This document shows, piece by piece, positions 26,590 to 38,595 of a DNA stretch of 64,000 nt; the stretch's first letter is position 1; each line of letters begins with the position of its first letter. The stretch is from assembly GCA_019722365.1 (NCBI GenBank), contig JADFUC010002242.1, positions 62,001 through 126,000 of the forward strand, written 5' to 3'. Both the position numbers and the translations under genes were made by a program. The stretch is from Lithospermum erythrorhizon (lineage: Eukaryota; Streptophyta; Magnoliopsida; Boraginales; Boraginaceae). Under the pieces are notes generated by a model. That model was not told where the DNA came from. It saw only the letters and a list, made by a program, of their open reading frames with translations, and searched no databases.

Positions 26590-28760
26590 AGCACGCCCCA
26601 AGACTAGTACTATGCAGAAGCCGCCAGACATCATGCTTCGCTGAGGTAAATGGTTGGGTGATCCGCTACATTACAACGGTTTGAACCTTAAGAGCATTCC
26701 AACATCTCCTATCAAGCTATCTCCCAAACAAGACGATAATTTCCCGAGTACACGCCGATCCGCGACGGCATCTGGTTCCTTAGCGAGCTATCGCCTCCAA
26801 AGGTTATCACAAAGATAAATCTAACGGACCCTTCAATGCCAGGCAAGGTACCAATCCAAGTTCACCCAGAATTTGATCCAGTAAAGCTTCTTTCAGAAGA
26901 AGCCTGAATAGATTTTATTATTTGAAGGCTTATTGCCTTGCTTGCTGACGCACTCTGCTTAACACTGCACTATCTGTGTAGAATAGAGAATTAGATTGGA
27001 CTCCACCATTGATTTTGCTTGAAACTGCAAGAAGCAAAACCTCATGAACCTTATCCCTACCGATATTAAGGGAAGAGATTCTTTAGTCCTTCTAAGTACT
27101 TTGGTATGGTTCACCATGTACCCAAAGGATTTTCACCGACACGATTGATAACGGCCATAATTTCAGAGCGCATTTATAATGCCCGACGCAATATAATACG
27201 GCATACACGATGGATCATAAGCGATCGGGTGCATGCGAACATCACTCATTATTTTCTTCACCGCTTTCAAGGGACAATCGGAACGGCCGGTAGCACGCCA
27301 CGCCTTATCGAGGTTTCTTTCTTGGAATTATTCATCTTAAATCTTTCTTCAGTTTATCAATATAAGTGTTTTGGTTTAAACCAATAAGTATTTTAGATAG
27401 ATTTCTATGGATCTTAATTCCAAGAATGTATTGAGCTTCTCCTAAGTCTTCATGTGAGAACACTTACATAGCCACGGCCGGGATGCATTCAAGCATGTAC
27501 GCTGCTTCCATGATCAAGATGTCATCTACATACGTGACGTTATAAATGGCGATGGTTTCAGACGAACCCTTTCTTATGATAGCACTTTTTAAGTGATAAA
27601 TGAAACCAAACTCTTTGATAGATTCATTAAAACGAAGATTCCAACTCCTTGATGACTGCTTAATTCCATAAATGGATCTTTGTAGCTTGCATACCTTCTT
27701 AGGTCCATTAGGACATGTAAATCTTGGAGGTTGTGTTATGTACACGTCCTCTTCTAGATTCCCGTTAAGGAATGCAGTCTTTACATCCATCTGCCAGATC
27801 TCATAATCATAATAAAAATAATATTAGATGAATTAAAAATAATTTTAAATCTTTGCGAATCAGTGATTTCTAATTTGCACTTACCTCTTTAATTGTTTGA
27901 AACCTTTGGCCACAAGTCTAGCCTTTATATACATGGACATTTCCATCTTTATCCAATATGCTTAAGAACCCATTTGCACTCGATAGGTCTAGCACCTTTC
28001 TGTATCCATCAATCAAACATTATTCTCGGGTATTATCAACGATTTTGATTTAGTATAAAGCCATTCATCATTTTAGTTTTTTCTAATGATATCCTTCATG
28101 TAGAAGGCCCGTCATTTTCAATTAAGAAAGCTTCCCGCATTCATATCTCCGTTCGTGACGCAGTTCTATCCGACCTCATGCGGTAATCGCTATGGTTACT
28201 GGTTCGATCACGATTTCCCGTGGATCAAGTTGAACTTCCTCTATATAAGAGGGGCTCACTTCCAGAGGCGAGTCACCACGCCTCGACGCTGACTTCCTCA
28301 CTTTTTAAACAACTTCAAGATTCTCACTTCTCTAATCTCTCGCTAAGTATCGATTCTCCTCAAGGAAAACGCTATCTCTTGCAATGAAAATATTTTTCTC
28401 GTGTCAGAGGTAAGCACAATTCTATTATTTTTTTGAGCAACCAATGAAATAACAATTCTCAGATTCAGTCCAAGTTTGTTCTTTATTCACTTTTTATAGA
28501 GAAGCTGAATACTTAATTCTTCAGTGAATTTAGTCTGGATTTGGCTCCTAAATCCAAGATTCTGGGTCTGAAATTATTATAGCTTAGTGTGCATGATAGT
28601 TCAGAATGATATCTCCAAAACTCCGACTAATAGCCTCGATGCGCTCATCATGGATCTAACCATATCCAATAGTATTTTGATTTCCTCCTGACACACCATT
28701 ATGTCGAAAGGCCCATGCCTGTTGGGAAGGAGGGGTTTAAAGATAGCTATATTTCCGCCT
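26590..28760 (-). pseudogene. Ty1/copia pol remnant (integrase C-terminus, RT, RNase H)
   Basis: Reads from high to low coordinates. 28560-28760 carries the integrase tail (LLDMVRSMMS near 28655-28685) and the following connection region. 27880-28010 gives the RT start (recognisable as IECKWVLK, DKDGNVHVYKARLVAKGF). 27464-27830 is the RT core in one open frame: YDYEIWQMDVKTAFLNGNLE, then YGIKQSSRSWN, then the catalytic YVDDIL. 27330-27440 holds 'LGEAQYILGIKIHRN' and LNQNTYIDKL. RNase H traces continue through 27060-26930 (ADSTTE-like region) to about 26700 (LFCDN, AKEPDAVAD-like) and 26590. The gag and the N-terminal integrase are missing, and most junctions are frameshifted. Copia identity is certain; lineage not assigned. 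Confidence 0.9.
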
Positions 28761-28879
28761 TCCGCACCTAACCTCAATCGGCTTATCGAGCTGGCTTCAA
28801 CTTTCTAGTAAATCTATGAACTAAAGTTTATATCTTTAGAGAAAATTATTACAAAGAACTTTCATAGAGCATTCATCGT

Positions 28880-30500
28880 GTCCAGAAAAAGTCAATTGTA
28901 GATTTAAGAATTTAAAAAAATAATATACAAGCGCGTACCTTTCTTGTGGGATTTAACAATGAAGAGATCCTGAAAGAGACTGAACAATCAACGATTGTCT
29001 CTAAGAATATCCACAATCCGAACCCTTCCGTGAGTCAGTACTAGAGAATTTTGGGAAGACAAACCTATTTACCAAAGCGTAGTAACCAGAAATAGACTCA
29101 GCCAGCTTACCCAAAGGGTAGTGAGAGAATTAATCAAAAGTTAATGAAAAGCTGATTGTTTTGGTAACGGTTCGATTATACACAAAAATCCCTACTTTTA
29201 GCATTTTAAGAAATAAACTCTTCCACCTCCCTTAAAAGCAACACCTTTAGAATACAAGAAGTTTCACAAAAAACTTTTCCTCATTTTCTATTTTTAACGA
29301 CTACAACGAGGTCATTTCTGTATCCTCTCACTTTATTACTAAATAAAGGCACAAAAAGCGGTTCGGTGGTTCTGGCAGAATATCTCAATAAATGATTCTT
29401 CAAACAGGAAAATCCTGAAACCTGAATCCCAGAGAGGCTTAATGAAGAAGAAGGTAATTCTGTTAATTAAATGCTCTGTTTATTTCAGTATAAGAGATGG
29501 AAACCTAAAGAACTAGAAATCATTTGAAGTTTAGACTTCTGAAATACCTCCAAAACCTAGTAAAGAGAGACTAGTCAACCCCAACGATTATCAACACACA
29601 GCATCATTAAAAATGACCTAAAGTCACTAGAACTTCGTACAATAATTGAGTTAATCCTAATAAATCATCCATTAATTGTCCCAACTGATAGAAGAATCAA
29701 CTGAGACAAGATTCTGTGTATTTAAGAGGAGTCAGTTTTCATGATCACAATAGAACTTGAAAACCCTTATACTGTAATTTCTCTGAATTCTTTTTTCTGA
29801 GGAATAACCTATCACCTGGATCATCTAAGAAAATAGCGAATTGCAATTTTTAAAAGATACAGAGCCTGAGAACATCTTCATTAACTTAAAGAACTAGCTT
29901 TTCTAAGAATCATACTTATAACACAACACATTATTTTTATAATGATCTGAATTATAAGATTTTTTCAGATGGGCTTGTTTATAGTTGTAACTCCTAGTAA
30001 CTTAATTCTGCCCCTCCAACTAATATTCATCATCTTTTTAGAATAATATATCTTCAATACAAGAATTTTCAAACGAATTAAAAAAACGTCTAAGAGATTG
30101 GTGTTGTTAACTAAGAGGAGAACTATATGAAATGAATTAACTTCAATCGAAAGATACATTTATTGAAGAAATGATTAAACCTCAATCTGAAGAAACCACA
30201 TCTATGTCAACCAACTGCAACCTTTTAGATGAAATCAGGAATGAATCAGTTTTTATTTTTAATCAGATCCAAAAACCCGCTTAACTCTGAAAGAACTATC
30301 CCCTGAGGTTGAAATATTTAAAACTAGAGAGCTTCTAGTGTAAACTAAAACGATTTATAGATTGTATTAATGATTTTATATCCGTGAATTGGCAGATTGT
30401 AAAAGAAGAATGATATTTGGGTATTAAGACATTTTTACCAGATTTATAAATATCAGTTTAATTACTTGATATTATCCTACACAACATTTCCAATTAAAAC
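28880..30500 (-). repeat. Probable 5' LTR of the decayed copia element (tentative)
   Basis: Non-coding, AT-rich. It shares the AACAATCAACGA..TCTCTAAGAATA..CCACA block with 25060-26560 and lies on the upstream side of the minus-strand pol, so it fits a 5' LTR. The distance to the integrase remnant is too short to hold gag, consistent with an internal deletion. Edges unresolved. Confidence 0.35.
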
Positions 30501-30726
30501 CGAATTAAACCATCTGATAATTTTTCATGATAGTTACTTCCTTGTTTTATTAATAAAGATGAAATAAAAAGTTGTTTGGAAGATTACCAATCTATATTTT
30601 ACTTAACGGGGGGGCTGGGCAAGAAAAACATGAATATAAAAAAAATTATATTTTAAGAGTTGAGAAGACTTTTGTAATACTAAACCTTGAACCCATCTTT
30701 AGAGATCATTTATATATAGAGACATA

Positions 30727-30745
30727 TATATATATATATTATTTA
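30727..30745. repeat. (AT)n microsatellite
   Basis: Uninterrupted AT dinucleotides of about 18 bp within an AT-rich spacer. Confidence 0.8.
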
Positions 30746-31149
30746 AATTAGTTCCCAGTATATATGTATACAAAGAAATCACAACATTTTGGCTTATAGC
30801 TACGTTCGTTGGTGAATATTATGTGCTCTACATATAAAAATTGGCAACATTGTTATGAATCACTTAAGTTACTAGAGCCGATTTTTTAAAGATTATACTA
30901 AAGTTTTTTTCAACTCAATATCCAAACATCCATCTTCTTTTAGAATGTGTTTTAATTCTTTTCCATTCATATGACCAAACATAAAAGATGAGGTTGTAGG
31001 ATATGGTTTACAGATAAGCTTTTAAATATGTTTTATGTGTATATGGTAATCAGTAATATTGAAACTTAGTAATTTTAAATGGTGAGTTTTTTTTAATGAA
31101 TACGTATTATGATGCTTTTTTAATACTTTTAACCTCGAACTAAAGAATT

Positions 31150-31790
31150 TTGATATTAAGAAATATAAAGATGGAATTGAAACTTATTTGTATAATATGT
31201 ATAGTAAATATCAATCAAGATATGGGCAATGTAAGGTCGCACCCTCAAATAGTGTACAAACTTTTAATGTGTCCCACACGGGAGTTAAAATACGAAGTCA
31301 ACATGATCACCTTAGAAATGCTTTACAATTATTATGTGAAAATAATCCACTCCTCCACAAAGACACGAACGAGTTGACTCCAATATTTAACCACTAACTT
31401 CAATCGGAAATAATATAATGATAAAACTTCGATATGTTAAAATGATGGGCTATAGAAAGAAGCTCCATTCGGTATCATTTAAGATGGCAAAAGAAATATT
31501 TTCTATACCTATGTCTATAATAGCTAATGAACTGGTGATTTAGCATGATTCCAAACTTCAATACACTCAAAGACGCTCGTGACTTACAAGCCTCGGAAAT
31601 CTCGAAAGACAAGTGTCGTTGATCGGACGCGTCGGCCGAACATGTGATGCAAAGACAAGCACTCACTCATGTAACAAAGAAAGATACGCCTGACTATCTT
31701 AGTGACATCGAGGAACATTATCAAGAAGAAGAGAGCAACACATTGACTCCATGAAGCCTAATCGCGAGCAAAGAAGAGTCCAAGATGAAT
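31150..31790 (+). pseudogene. hAT transposase C-terminal remnant (RICESLEEPER-like)
   Basis: On the plus strand. An open frame of 69 codons (31188-31397) starts MYNMYSKYQSRYGQ, resembling the Y..YF.LY.EY... region that precedes the dimerisation domain in RICESLEEPER-type transposases. About 50 bp later, 31483-31545 reads FKMAKEIFSIPMSIIANEL, matching the hAT dimerisation core (MA.DIL.IP.S.VASES). The expected STGGRVID region and 'C..WL' follow only as broken traces to about 31700. A D/E-rich tail (31710-31745) resembles the acidic C-terminus of such proteins. No BED finger was seen upstream, so only the 3' half survives. Independent of, and opposite in direction to, the hAT at 5570-9700. Confidence 0.65.
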
Positions 31791-31799
31791 TAGTTTATG

Positions 31800-32950
31800 A
31801 ATATTAGATTTGTACAATTTTTATTTTTTATGAACTCATGTAAACTCCCCGTCTCCGCATTTAGTATATACCTGCGGAACTAATTTAAATAATAAAATGT
31901 TCATTTGTTCCATTAAGTTAAACCTTTACATTTTAAATGTGTTCTAACGTGGTAAACAGCTTTAATGTTTTGATATTTCAAACGTGGGCGACAGTGATTA
32001 GGACTTAAGCCCACGCTTGTTACAATACCAAAAAACTCTGGTTTTCTTCTCGCGCGACAAACGAACTAATGCCTCAGAAATGTGTACACGCTTTGTCACA
32101 CTAAGAAAATTTGATTTCAGGTTTAGTACCAGACGATTAATTTAAATGCAATGCTTTTACGGTGGTGCATTTAAGCAGCCACTGCCTCTTCTTTTTTCAC
32201 TAATGGTGGCACGTTTAATATAAACAAACAGCTAAGTTATCTTTGTTGTAAATCAGGTTTTAGGTTAAAATTTACTCTTCAATAACATAACATATATTTT
32301 AACTTCCCAAACCAAATTTCTCTCAATTCAATCTCAAATCTCATCCAAATCATCTATTAATCAATATCAACTACACAATAACAAACTAAACTTCAATTTG
32401 AATTCAATGTGGACCAAAAAAGAAATCAAAAGCAAAAAGAAGTCAGTTCAAGATTTAGGAAGTCAAGAACCGAGGGTCATAATCCAGAGCCCCTGGCTTA
32501 AACACTCCACTACCTCACCACCACCATACCGCGGACCGGCGGCAGCGCGAAGTGGATCAACCATTACAACGCGAGGTCGATCATAATTTCGAGCAATGGG
32601 AAATTCATGGAGGTAATCGCAGTACTTTATTTAAGTTATTGTAAGATGTCAATGTTCAATTATTTGTAACTTTTACTTCAGCCGATTGGGTAATTCCGAG
32701 ATAGTCGCACAATTTCATCATACACTTAGGGTTACTTTATTCGAATGGTAATAAGTACAGAATTGTACAATTAACGGTTCAATAGTATCAAGGAAGACTG
32801 TTTTGAAGTAGGGTCTGCCTGAGTAGGAGGGATTACAAGTATATGAAAGTAAAAGTGAGAATTGGCCGTGAGTTTAATTTATTATTCTTAATATGGTATG
32901 CTTCTATAGATGGCTAAATTGCTGTAGCCAATTTTAGTTTTATTTAGTTA
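31800..32950. other. Non-coding spacer, possible hAT flank
   Basis: AT-rich. A 20-bp word AATGGTGGCACGTTTA plus TAAAC at 32203-32226 recurs at 34916-34941, on either side of unassigned remnants; it could mark an element but no structure was proved. A 62-codon ORF at 32398-32586 has low-complexity lysine and proline content and no family I know. Confidence 0.4.
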
Positions 32951-32959
32951 AATAAGGAT

Positions 32960-33490
32960 TATCTAAATTATGTTCAATAAATAGTAATCAGAATGATTAA
33001 AATGGAACTCACGATAATATCGGGTTATGCCATCATGATCCTTATGCATAACCTATATAATAATCATAACGGTCAATTATATTATTATACGGCTAATATT
33101 ATCCGAGCCTGTATGTCACACACACACAATGACATCGAAGTTATAGTCAGTGGGTGGAAATTTAAATCGAGATTGTTAAATCGGGAGTCGACAAATCAAC
33201 GAGATAATTCATCAGAATTTTAAAACATTGATAATGTAAAATAAAAATCGGAAAACCCGAATCAATTAAATCGGTTATTTCAATCGACGGTTTAAACGTA
33301 GTAGAAGCTCATTAGTAACTTGTTGCTACTTACATCAAAGCTGAACAGTTAGTGAATGGCTTTTAACGAAGCGGCTCAGAAGCATGAAGCCGAAGTATTC
33401 CAAAGCGAATAGAAGGCGTTATTATATGTAGAAAGAAAAGAAAGATGGAAAAACCCTAATCATCATCTTTCCTTAAAGGCTGCCAGTCTT
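32960..33490 (+). repeat. Partial LTR, family D
   Basis: Matches the middle and 3' parts of the LTRs at 39835-40748 and 60305-61247. Shared landmarks are the TAATAATCATAACGGTCAAT / TATTATTATAC block, 'GTATGTCACACACA' (33112-33126), ATTGATAATGTAAAATA (33224-33241), CATTAGTAACTTG (33310-33322) and 'GAAAGATGGAAAAACCCTAATC' near the end. It lacks the TGTTGGAAAT start and the ATTCTAACA end, so it is truncated on both sides. The 76-codon ORF at 32993-33223 lies wholly inside it and is not a gene. Confidence 0.75.
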
Positions 33491-33599
33491 CCTCTCTAGT
33501 AAATTTGAGTCAAGCTTTTAATTTGATTTAGTCGAATTTGTTGTAGTAGATTTTGAACAAGTCCAACTCACAAAGTGATTTAACTGGGCTTTCAAGTGG

Positions 33600-34271
33600 A
33601 CGAACTGGTATTTGAGGCTTTAGGATCATTGAGTGGATTTGTGGAAAGAAAGTTGCAGAAGGTCAGCCAAGGGATTGTGGTACTTCCTGTATTTTATACT
33701 GTGGTGTGAATATGAGACAGAGAGGCTTTTGTGAATTATTATTATATTTATTTGATCTTTGGCTGCTTTTTGTTCATGTTTTATTGCTTTAACTAGTTGT
33801 CATGTAATTTTCCAACACCTTTGCCCACTAATAGTCAAGTCATTGGGGAGCTTACTTTCATACACGCGCTTGTTACGTGGGCTATCATGGAACGGGGTTG
33901 GCGTCAATTTTCCACACATGACGCTACTACATATCAATCCATCAAAAAAACAAAGCCCACATCAATACGGGACGACATACCACTATTGGTCAATTGCCGG
34001 GCGTGTTTCCGCTTTAGAAAATCAACAAAATGATACAACGTAAGAAGTTGATACCATGATAGGGAAGACACCGGATGCTTCTCGTCAATTTGATCAGAGC
34101 ATGGAGGTTGGCCTTTCTAAGCGGAAAGTTTCGAGAAATTTGAGTTCTGAGGGTCAAAATGTTGTTCAACAACGCCTACGCCACTCAGAATCGTTACCAA
34201 AGACTGGGAGCCACTTCCTCTTTTACTTATCCACATCCCTCTTTGTTCCTCGATCAAGCAGGTCATCCTAA
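33600..34271 (+). pseudogene. Unassigned coding-like remnant, possibly with a Ulp1-type motif
   Basis: Two observations. First, 33645-33715 translates to KVAEGQPRDCGTSCILYC, and Q..DCG is the catalytic-cysteine signature of C48/Ulp1 proteases, which plant MULE and CACTA elements sometimes carry; one motif is weak support. Second, 33759-34271 is one reading frame of 171 codons broken by a single TAA (34041-34043). Its second half (MIGKTPDASRQFDQSMEVG..., then LSKRKVSRNLSSEGQ) is hydrophilic and looks like real protein, but I do not recognise the family. Treat as a possible fragment of a transposon or captured host gene. Confidence 0.3.
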
Positions 34272-34299
34272 TGATCATCCGGACGAGCTTTTCTGAGTC

Positions 34300-34530
34300 A
34301 ATTTAACGCCAACACGTTAGCCACAAGCCAGTAGACAAGACAGACGCAGAATTTGGATTACTGGCTCAATAGCGCAGCGGTAAGGATAATAGGCCGACAA
34401 TGCCAGTAGGACGCCACCACGCACTACCGCCGCCGAAAATTGACCGCTGGCGAGAATAGACGACATCGAGACGGTAGACACCGCAAACAATACGAGCGAA
34501 TGTGTTTGTTTCATGTTATGTACTTTCAAA
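34300..34530. other. GC-balanced patch with a hydrophobic minus-strand ORF
   Basis: About 230 bp whose base composition differs from the AT-rich flanks. The minus-strand ORF (34317-34529, 70 codons) is unusually hydrophobic and starts MKVHNMKQTHSLVLFAV. No family, signal or partner was recognised; it may be a chance ORF. Confidence 0.2.
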
Positions 34531-34949
34531 TTTTGGGGCTAATGAGGGCTTTTTATTGGGGCTTAAGTGATAGCTTTAAAATAATGAAGTATATGGATTT
34601 AGACATTTGAACAACATTACAAGCAAGAAGGTTCTAAAATTTTAGATCGCAGAATGCCTTTGTCGGCAATTTCAGCCTTACGCTATTTGTTACCTGTTGT
34701 TTACGGTATTTAATTCCTATTGTTTTCTTCAACATTTATGTGTTAACGTAGGTAATATTTATTTAAAAAGTATTTAAGTGCTTGGGGCACATAGATATAG
34801 CAGTGGTTTTATTGGGATGATGGAGGAAGGTGACGTGACTAGAATGTACTATTATGAGTTGAAGCCTACTAACATGCACGAAACATGTGTTTTAGAGGAT
34901 TTTTTTATGTGTTAAATGGTGGCACGTTTATTTTAAACGTTATCTCCGC

Positions 34950-35390
34950 TATTGGGTGGGGCACGGCGGCCTCGAACCGGGTCCAGGCGAAATACCCACC
35001 AAATATCAGCGGGCTCAACTGGCCAGGCCTGGGGGCCCAATCCCCGGCCCCCCCATCCAGGCCATTTCTTAACGGGCCGGGGTCGCTCATAGGCCCAGCG
35101 GGTTGGCTCCCTAATGGCCCCGATCCGCTGGGGAGACCACGAGCCGTTAACGCACACCCCTCGGTACCCCCTTATCCGCTGGTCCATTGAATTGGCTTTG
35201 ATAATACTGTGAGACATACGGTGTTGGATCATGCACAGTCATGCAGGTCCGACTCGTTAGTCCATTTCGGTTCGCCCAAGTTCGGCAGGGGCCCACGCTT
35301 GTTTCGCTGGCCCACTCACCAACGGGGCGGGTGGGCTGGGATGAGTAAAAATTTTGGCCCCATATATGCGGCGGCGGATTGGTGACTATC
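34950..35390. repeat. GC-rich GGGCC/GGCCC word cluster, hAT-like subterminal sequence
   Basis: Dense GGGCC, GGCCCA, CGGGCCGGGG and CCCGGCCC words on both strands, unlike the surrounding AT-rich DNA. Such clusters are typical of the subterminal regions of non-autonomous plant hAT elements. ORFs here on both strands (for example 34885-35190 and 34933-35232) are proline/glycine-rich by composition and are not called as genes. Confidence 0.45.
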
Positions 35391-35431
35391 TAGTCAATGC
35401 CGGGCACACTGCTAGTGGTTCGCTAACGTAA

Positions 35432-35489
35432 CGGACGTCCGGTACATAACCTTTAAGTTGGATTCAATTGCCTTATTACCGGACGTCCG
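35432..35489. repeat. Perfect 13-bp inverted repeat with palindromic arms
   Basis: CGGACGTCCGGTA at 35432-35444 and its exact reverse complement TACCGGACGTCCG at 35477-35489, separated by 32 bp. Each arm contains the 10-bp palindrome CGGACGTCCG, so the copies are both direct and inverted repeats. Related words follow at 35500-35510 (AACCGGACGC) and near 35573 (CCGACGTCC). Confidence 0.85.
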
Positions 35490-35499
35490 CTTGGTGGTA

Positions 35500-36370
35500 A
35501 CCGGACGCTGTGTAACCAAATTTTTATTCATATACGAGTAAAGATAGTTGTTACGACGCCCGGCCAGACTAACCGACGTCCTGGCTCACAAAAAAACTAG
35601 GCACTTTTTTTTCTAAAATAAATAAAAGAAACACTACTTTCTTCATTCCTGATCAATATCATCATTGGTTCATTTTTTTGGGTAATAGATATCATCGCTG
35701 TCTTACTACTCAATTATAAAAGTTCTATAAGTTCAAATCGGGACGCGATTCCATTGAGAATAAAGAAGACTAAGAATTAAAAGAATAGTACTTTTACTAT
35801 TCTCGATGGTTAGACATTGTCCCATCCTATTACTTTTATTATTACTTATTTTACTTGATAAAATCTTGTTAGTATCAGTAGTTATTAACAATTATGCTCT
35901 CTATTAAGCTGAAATTGATACAATCTTCATCTTATCGCCCTGCATGAGTGACCATTGAAATTGAAGCTTGTTTTGTGAATTTGTTGAATTTCATTTAGAT
36001 ATTTCAGGTTTGTTTTTATGGATGCTGTGGTTTATTTTTATTTGCAATATTGTAAATATGTGCGATTTCATAGTAGAAAGGATACTCTAACTGAATCATC
36101 ACTCAATCGAATATCATCGAATTTGAATTTTTCCAACAATATTCGATTGTGACCGTGTTCGAATCGAATACAATTAAGTCTCGACCGATCTGAATACCAA
36201 TTTTACTGAAGATTCCAAATTTAAATCTAATATTAGTTTATATTTTAGTGAATGAAAGTTCTAATTCAATTTTAGATATATATTTAAGAATGAACAGAAG
36301 ATTTATATTAAATTGTTCAATTTAAAGGAATTTTAGTTCCAAATTTTAAATGGAGTTAATATACCAGCAT
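35500..36370. other. AT-rich spacer, no gene seen
   Basis: No coding motif. Contains TTCGAATCGAATA-type words near 36100-36180 and ends where the LINE 3' end begins. Confidence 0.45.
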
Positions 36371-36448
36371 ACTAGGCATATCTCGGGTTTTGTATTTTAT
36401 GAAAAAATTCTTTATTTAAGAATCATAAAAGCATACCTCTAAAAACAA

Positions 36449-38560
36449 CTATACTAGTATATCTAAGGACAAACCCCACTCAACACAAATTTTCCAATTC
36501 TCCTTGTTTCTGGGTACTCTCCAACTACTAACTCTACTCCTAATAGTAGTAATACATCCCTTTACAATATGGGAAACATCTCTTTGTTCATTACCAAAAA
36601 TCCTATTATTCATTTCCCTCCAAACCTCATAAATTGCGCAACACCACCCCAACTTTCTAAGTCTACTAACAAAAGACTTTCCCTTATAATTTACTATTAC
36701 ATACTGGAGCTCCACTTCCCATTTTCCAGGTACTTAGTAACCTCCCAATACTAAAAGCAACTTCCTCCAAATATGTCTCGAATTGTGAATAAGAAAAATA
36801 AGTGATTCAGACTCTACCTCTCTATTAGAAAGACTTTTACTTCAAATATCCACTTAAATGATCAACTTATCTTATGGGTAATTCTGAAGTACAGTCTTAA
36901 GCAACAGAAATGAAATATGTGACTCAAATCTCATTTTGCCCAAGTAGGGCCCTGATTCTGATGACGAAGAGACCTCCAAATGCCTGAGGCTTTTGCTGCA
37001 CTTCCACTCCCATTCCACGTACTCATATCCCTAACACCTTCTCTAAGCCGAGGCAACAGGGCACAACATCTCAATTTCCCCCGAGGCACAATGCTCCTTG
37101 TGGCCATCTACCGCCTGTATTTGTAGATTTTGTGTAATTTTGAATTTCTTGATTCCTCTCTCCAAACTCTTCATAATACTTTGTACATGCCGCCATCATG
37201 CCAAAATTGATATCTCCGCTTATTCTAAGTGTGAGGTCTATTTTTTCCTATAGCTTTGAACTGCCTCTAACCAATATCCAGATTTCTTGGATTTGATGCT
37301 CCAACTTTAAGCTAAGTTATTCTGATCACCACTTTGATCTATGGATTTTTGTTGCTACAAATATCCCAAAGATGTTGTGCCATACATATTCGATTCCAAT
37401 CCTGAAGACATTTCACCCCCAAGCTCCCCTTCTTTCCTTGGCAAAGTGATATGTTTCTAGCTCACTTTTGGCAGGAACTTACCTTGGGCTTCACCTTTCC
37501 ACAGAAAACAATGCACCATTCCCTCAATCTTCTTTATAACTGCAACAGGTAAATAGACATTTTGGCACCAATAGTTCTCCTTCCCAAATATAACAGTGTT
37601 CAGCGAAACTAACCTCCCAGCATAACTCAAATGTTTGTTACCTCACTCCTCCATTTTTTCCCTGATCCCATCAATAAGTGGTCTACAATCCCCATAAGTC
37701 AGCTATTTTATTATAAGAGGAACTCAAGTACCTAATCGGGCAAATTTTCCCTAGATACCAGAATTTTAATGAATCTTGTGTTTTTCTTATCCTCAAAGTA
37801 AAGTAAGAGGATGGTAATTTTTCTTAAATTAAAGCTATAAACCCAGGTGGATTCTTCAAATAACTTATTTTTATCAGTATTCTCATAGACTGGCATTTGA
37901 AGTCACATAACTCACTTGCATTTGTCAATAAAGACACTCCATGGTTATCCCCAACTCTCTACACTTTGGGTGAAATTTCACTTCAAACTGCATCGCCTTC
38001 TTAATCATCATCTCGGCAAAAACCTCCATAACAATGATGAAAGATGTGATACAAGGGTCACTCCCGCCTTAAACCACTGTAATCAAAGCGAAAAACCCAT
38101 GGGCACTCCCATTTAAGCAATGTAGAATCACGCTATTGACACGCTTTATATCCAGCTTATATGTATTGTGGGAAACCGCAACAACCTCAAAAACGTAAAA
38201 CAAAAACTCCTAGCTAACCGAATCAAATACCTTCATTATATCCACTTTTATGGGCGCAACGCTGGCTCCCGACTCGGTGGCAACCAAGAACCACCTTACA
38301 TCAACATAATCCCCTCAAAAATCTTCCTTCCATAAACAAACGCTGTTTGTTGCTCCCCTACTATCTTCCTGGGTGATATGAATTTTGAAAAGTAGTCGAT
38401 GGTACGTGCAGCTTGTAAATTATGTTACAACATGAAATAGGCCTAAAGTCCCTCATCGTTTGGGGACATTCTGTCTTTGGGACCAAACAACATTAGTGCT
38501 ATTTAAGGATTCTAGTATGTGCCTGGTTGCAAAAATTTTTTTATTGCTCTCCACCAAGAT
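36449..38560 (-). pseudogene. LINE ORF2: reverse transcriptase and C-terminal zinc-binding region
   Basis: RT traces: GEQQTAFVYGRKIFEGIML near 38300-38370 (family NQSAFV.GR.I.DNI.L), KVDIMKVFDSVSWEFLF near 38200-38250 (family KVD..KAYD.V.W.FL), HCLNGSAHGFF near 38090-38130. The catalytic FADD block is not clearly preserved. 37500-37700 shows SYAGRLVSLNTVIFGKENYW, the SYAGR..LI..VL.....YW motif after RT. 36449-36715 is an 88-codon frame with YVIVNYKGKSFVSRLRKLGW then YEVWREMNNRIF and the closing 'GCITTIRSRVSSW', the usual zf-RVT C-terminus. Confidence 0.85.
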
Positions 38561-38595
38561 CTTCCTTAACACGCTCCAAGAATGTTGAAAAAATC

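Noticed and set aside
27800..27895. Intron in the copia RT (GTAAGT near 27888, CAG near 27791)
   Set aside because: The sequence up to the CAG encodes YDYEIWQ, the conserved RT residues, so it is decayed coding sequence.
34885..35232. Pro/Gly-rich ORFs on both strands
   Set aside because: Composition follows from GGGCC/GGCCC words; frames overlap on both strands without codon signal.
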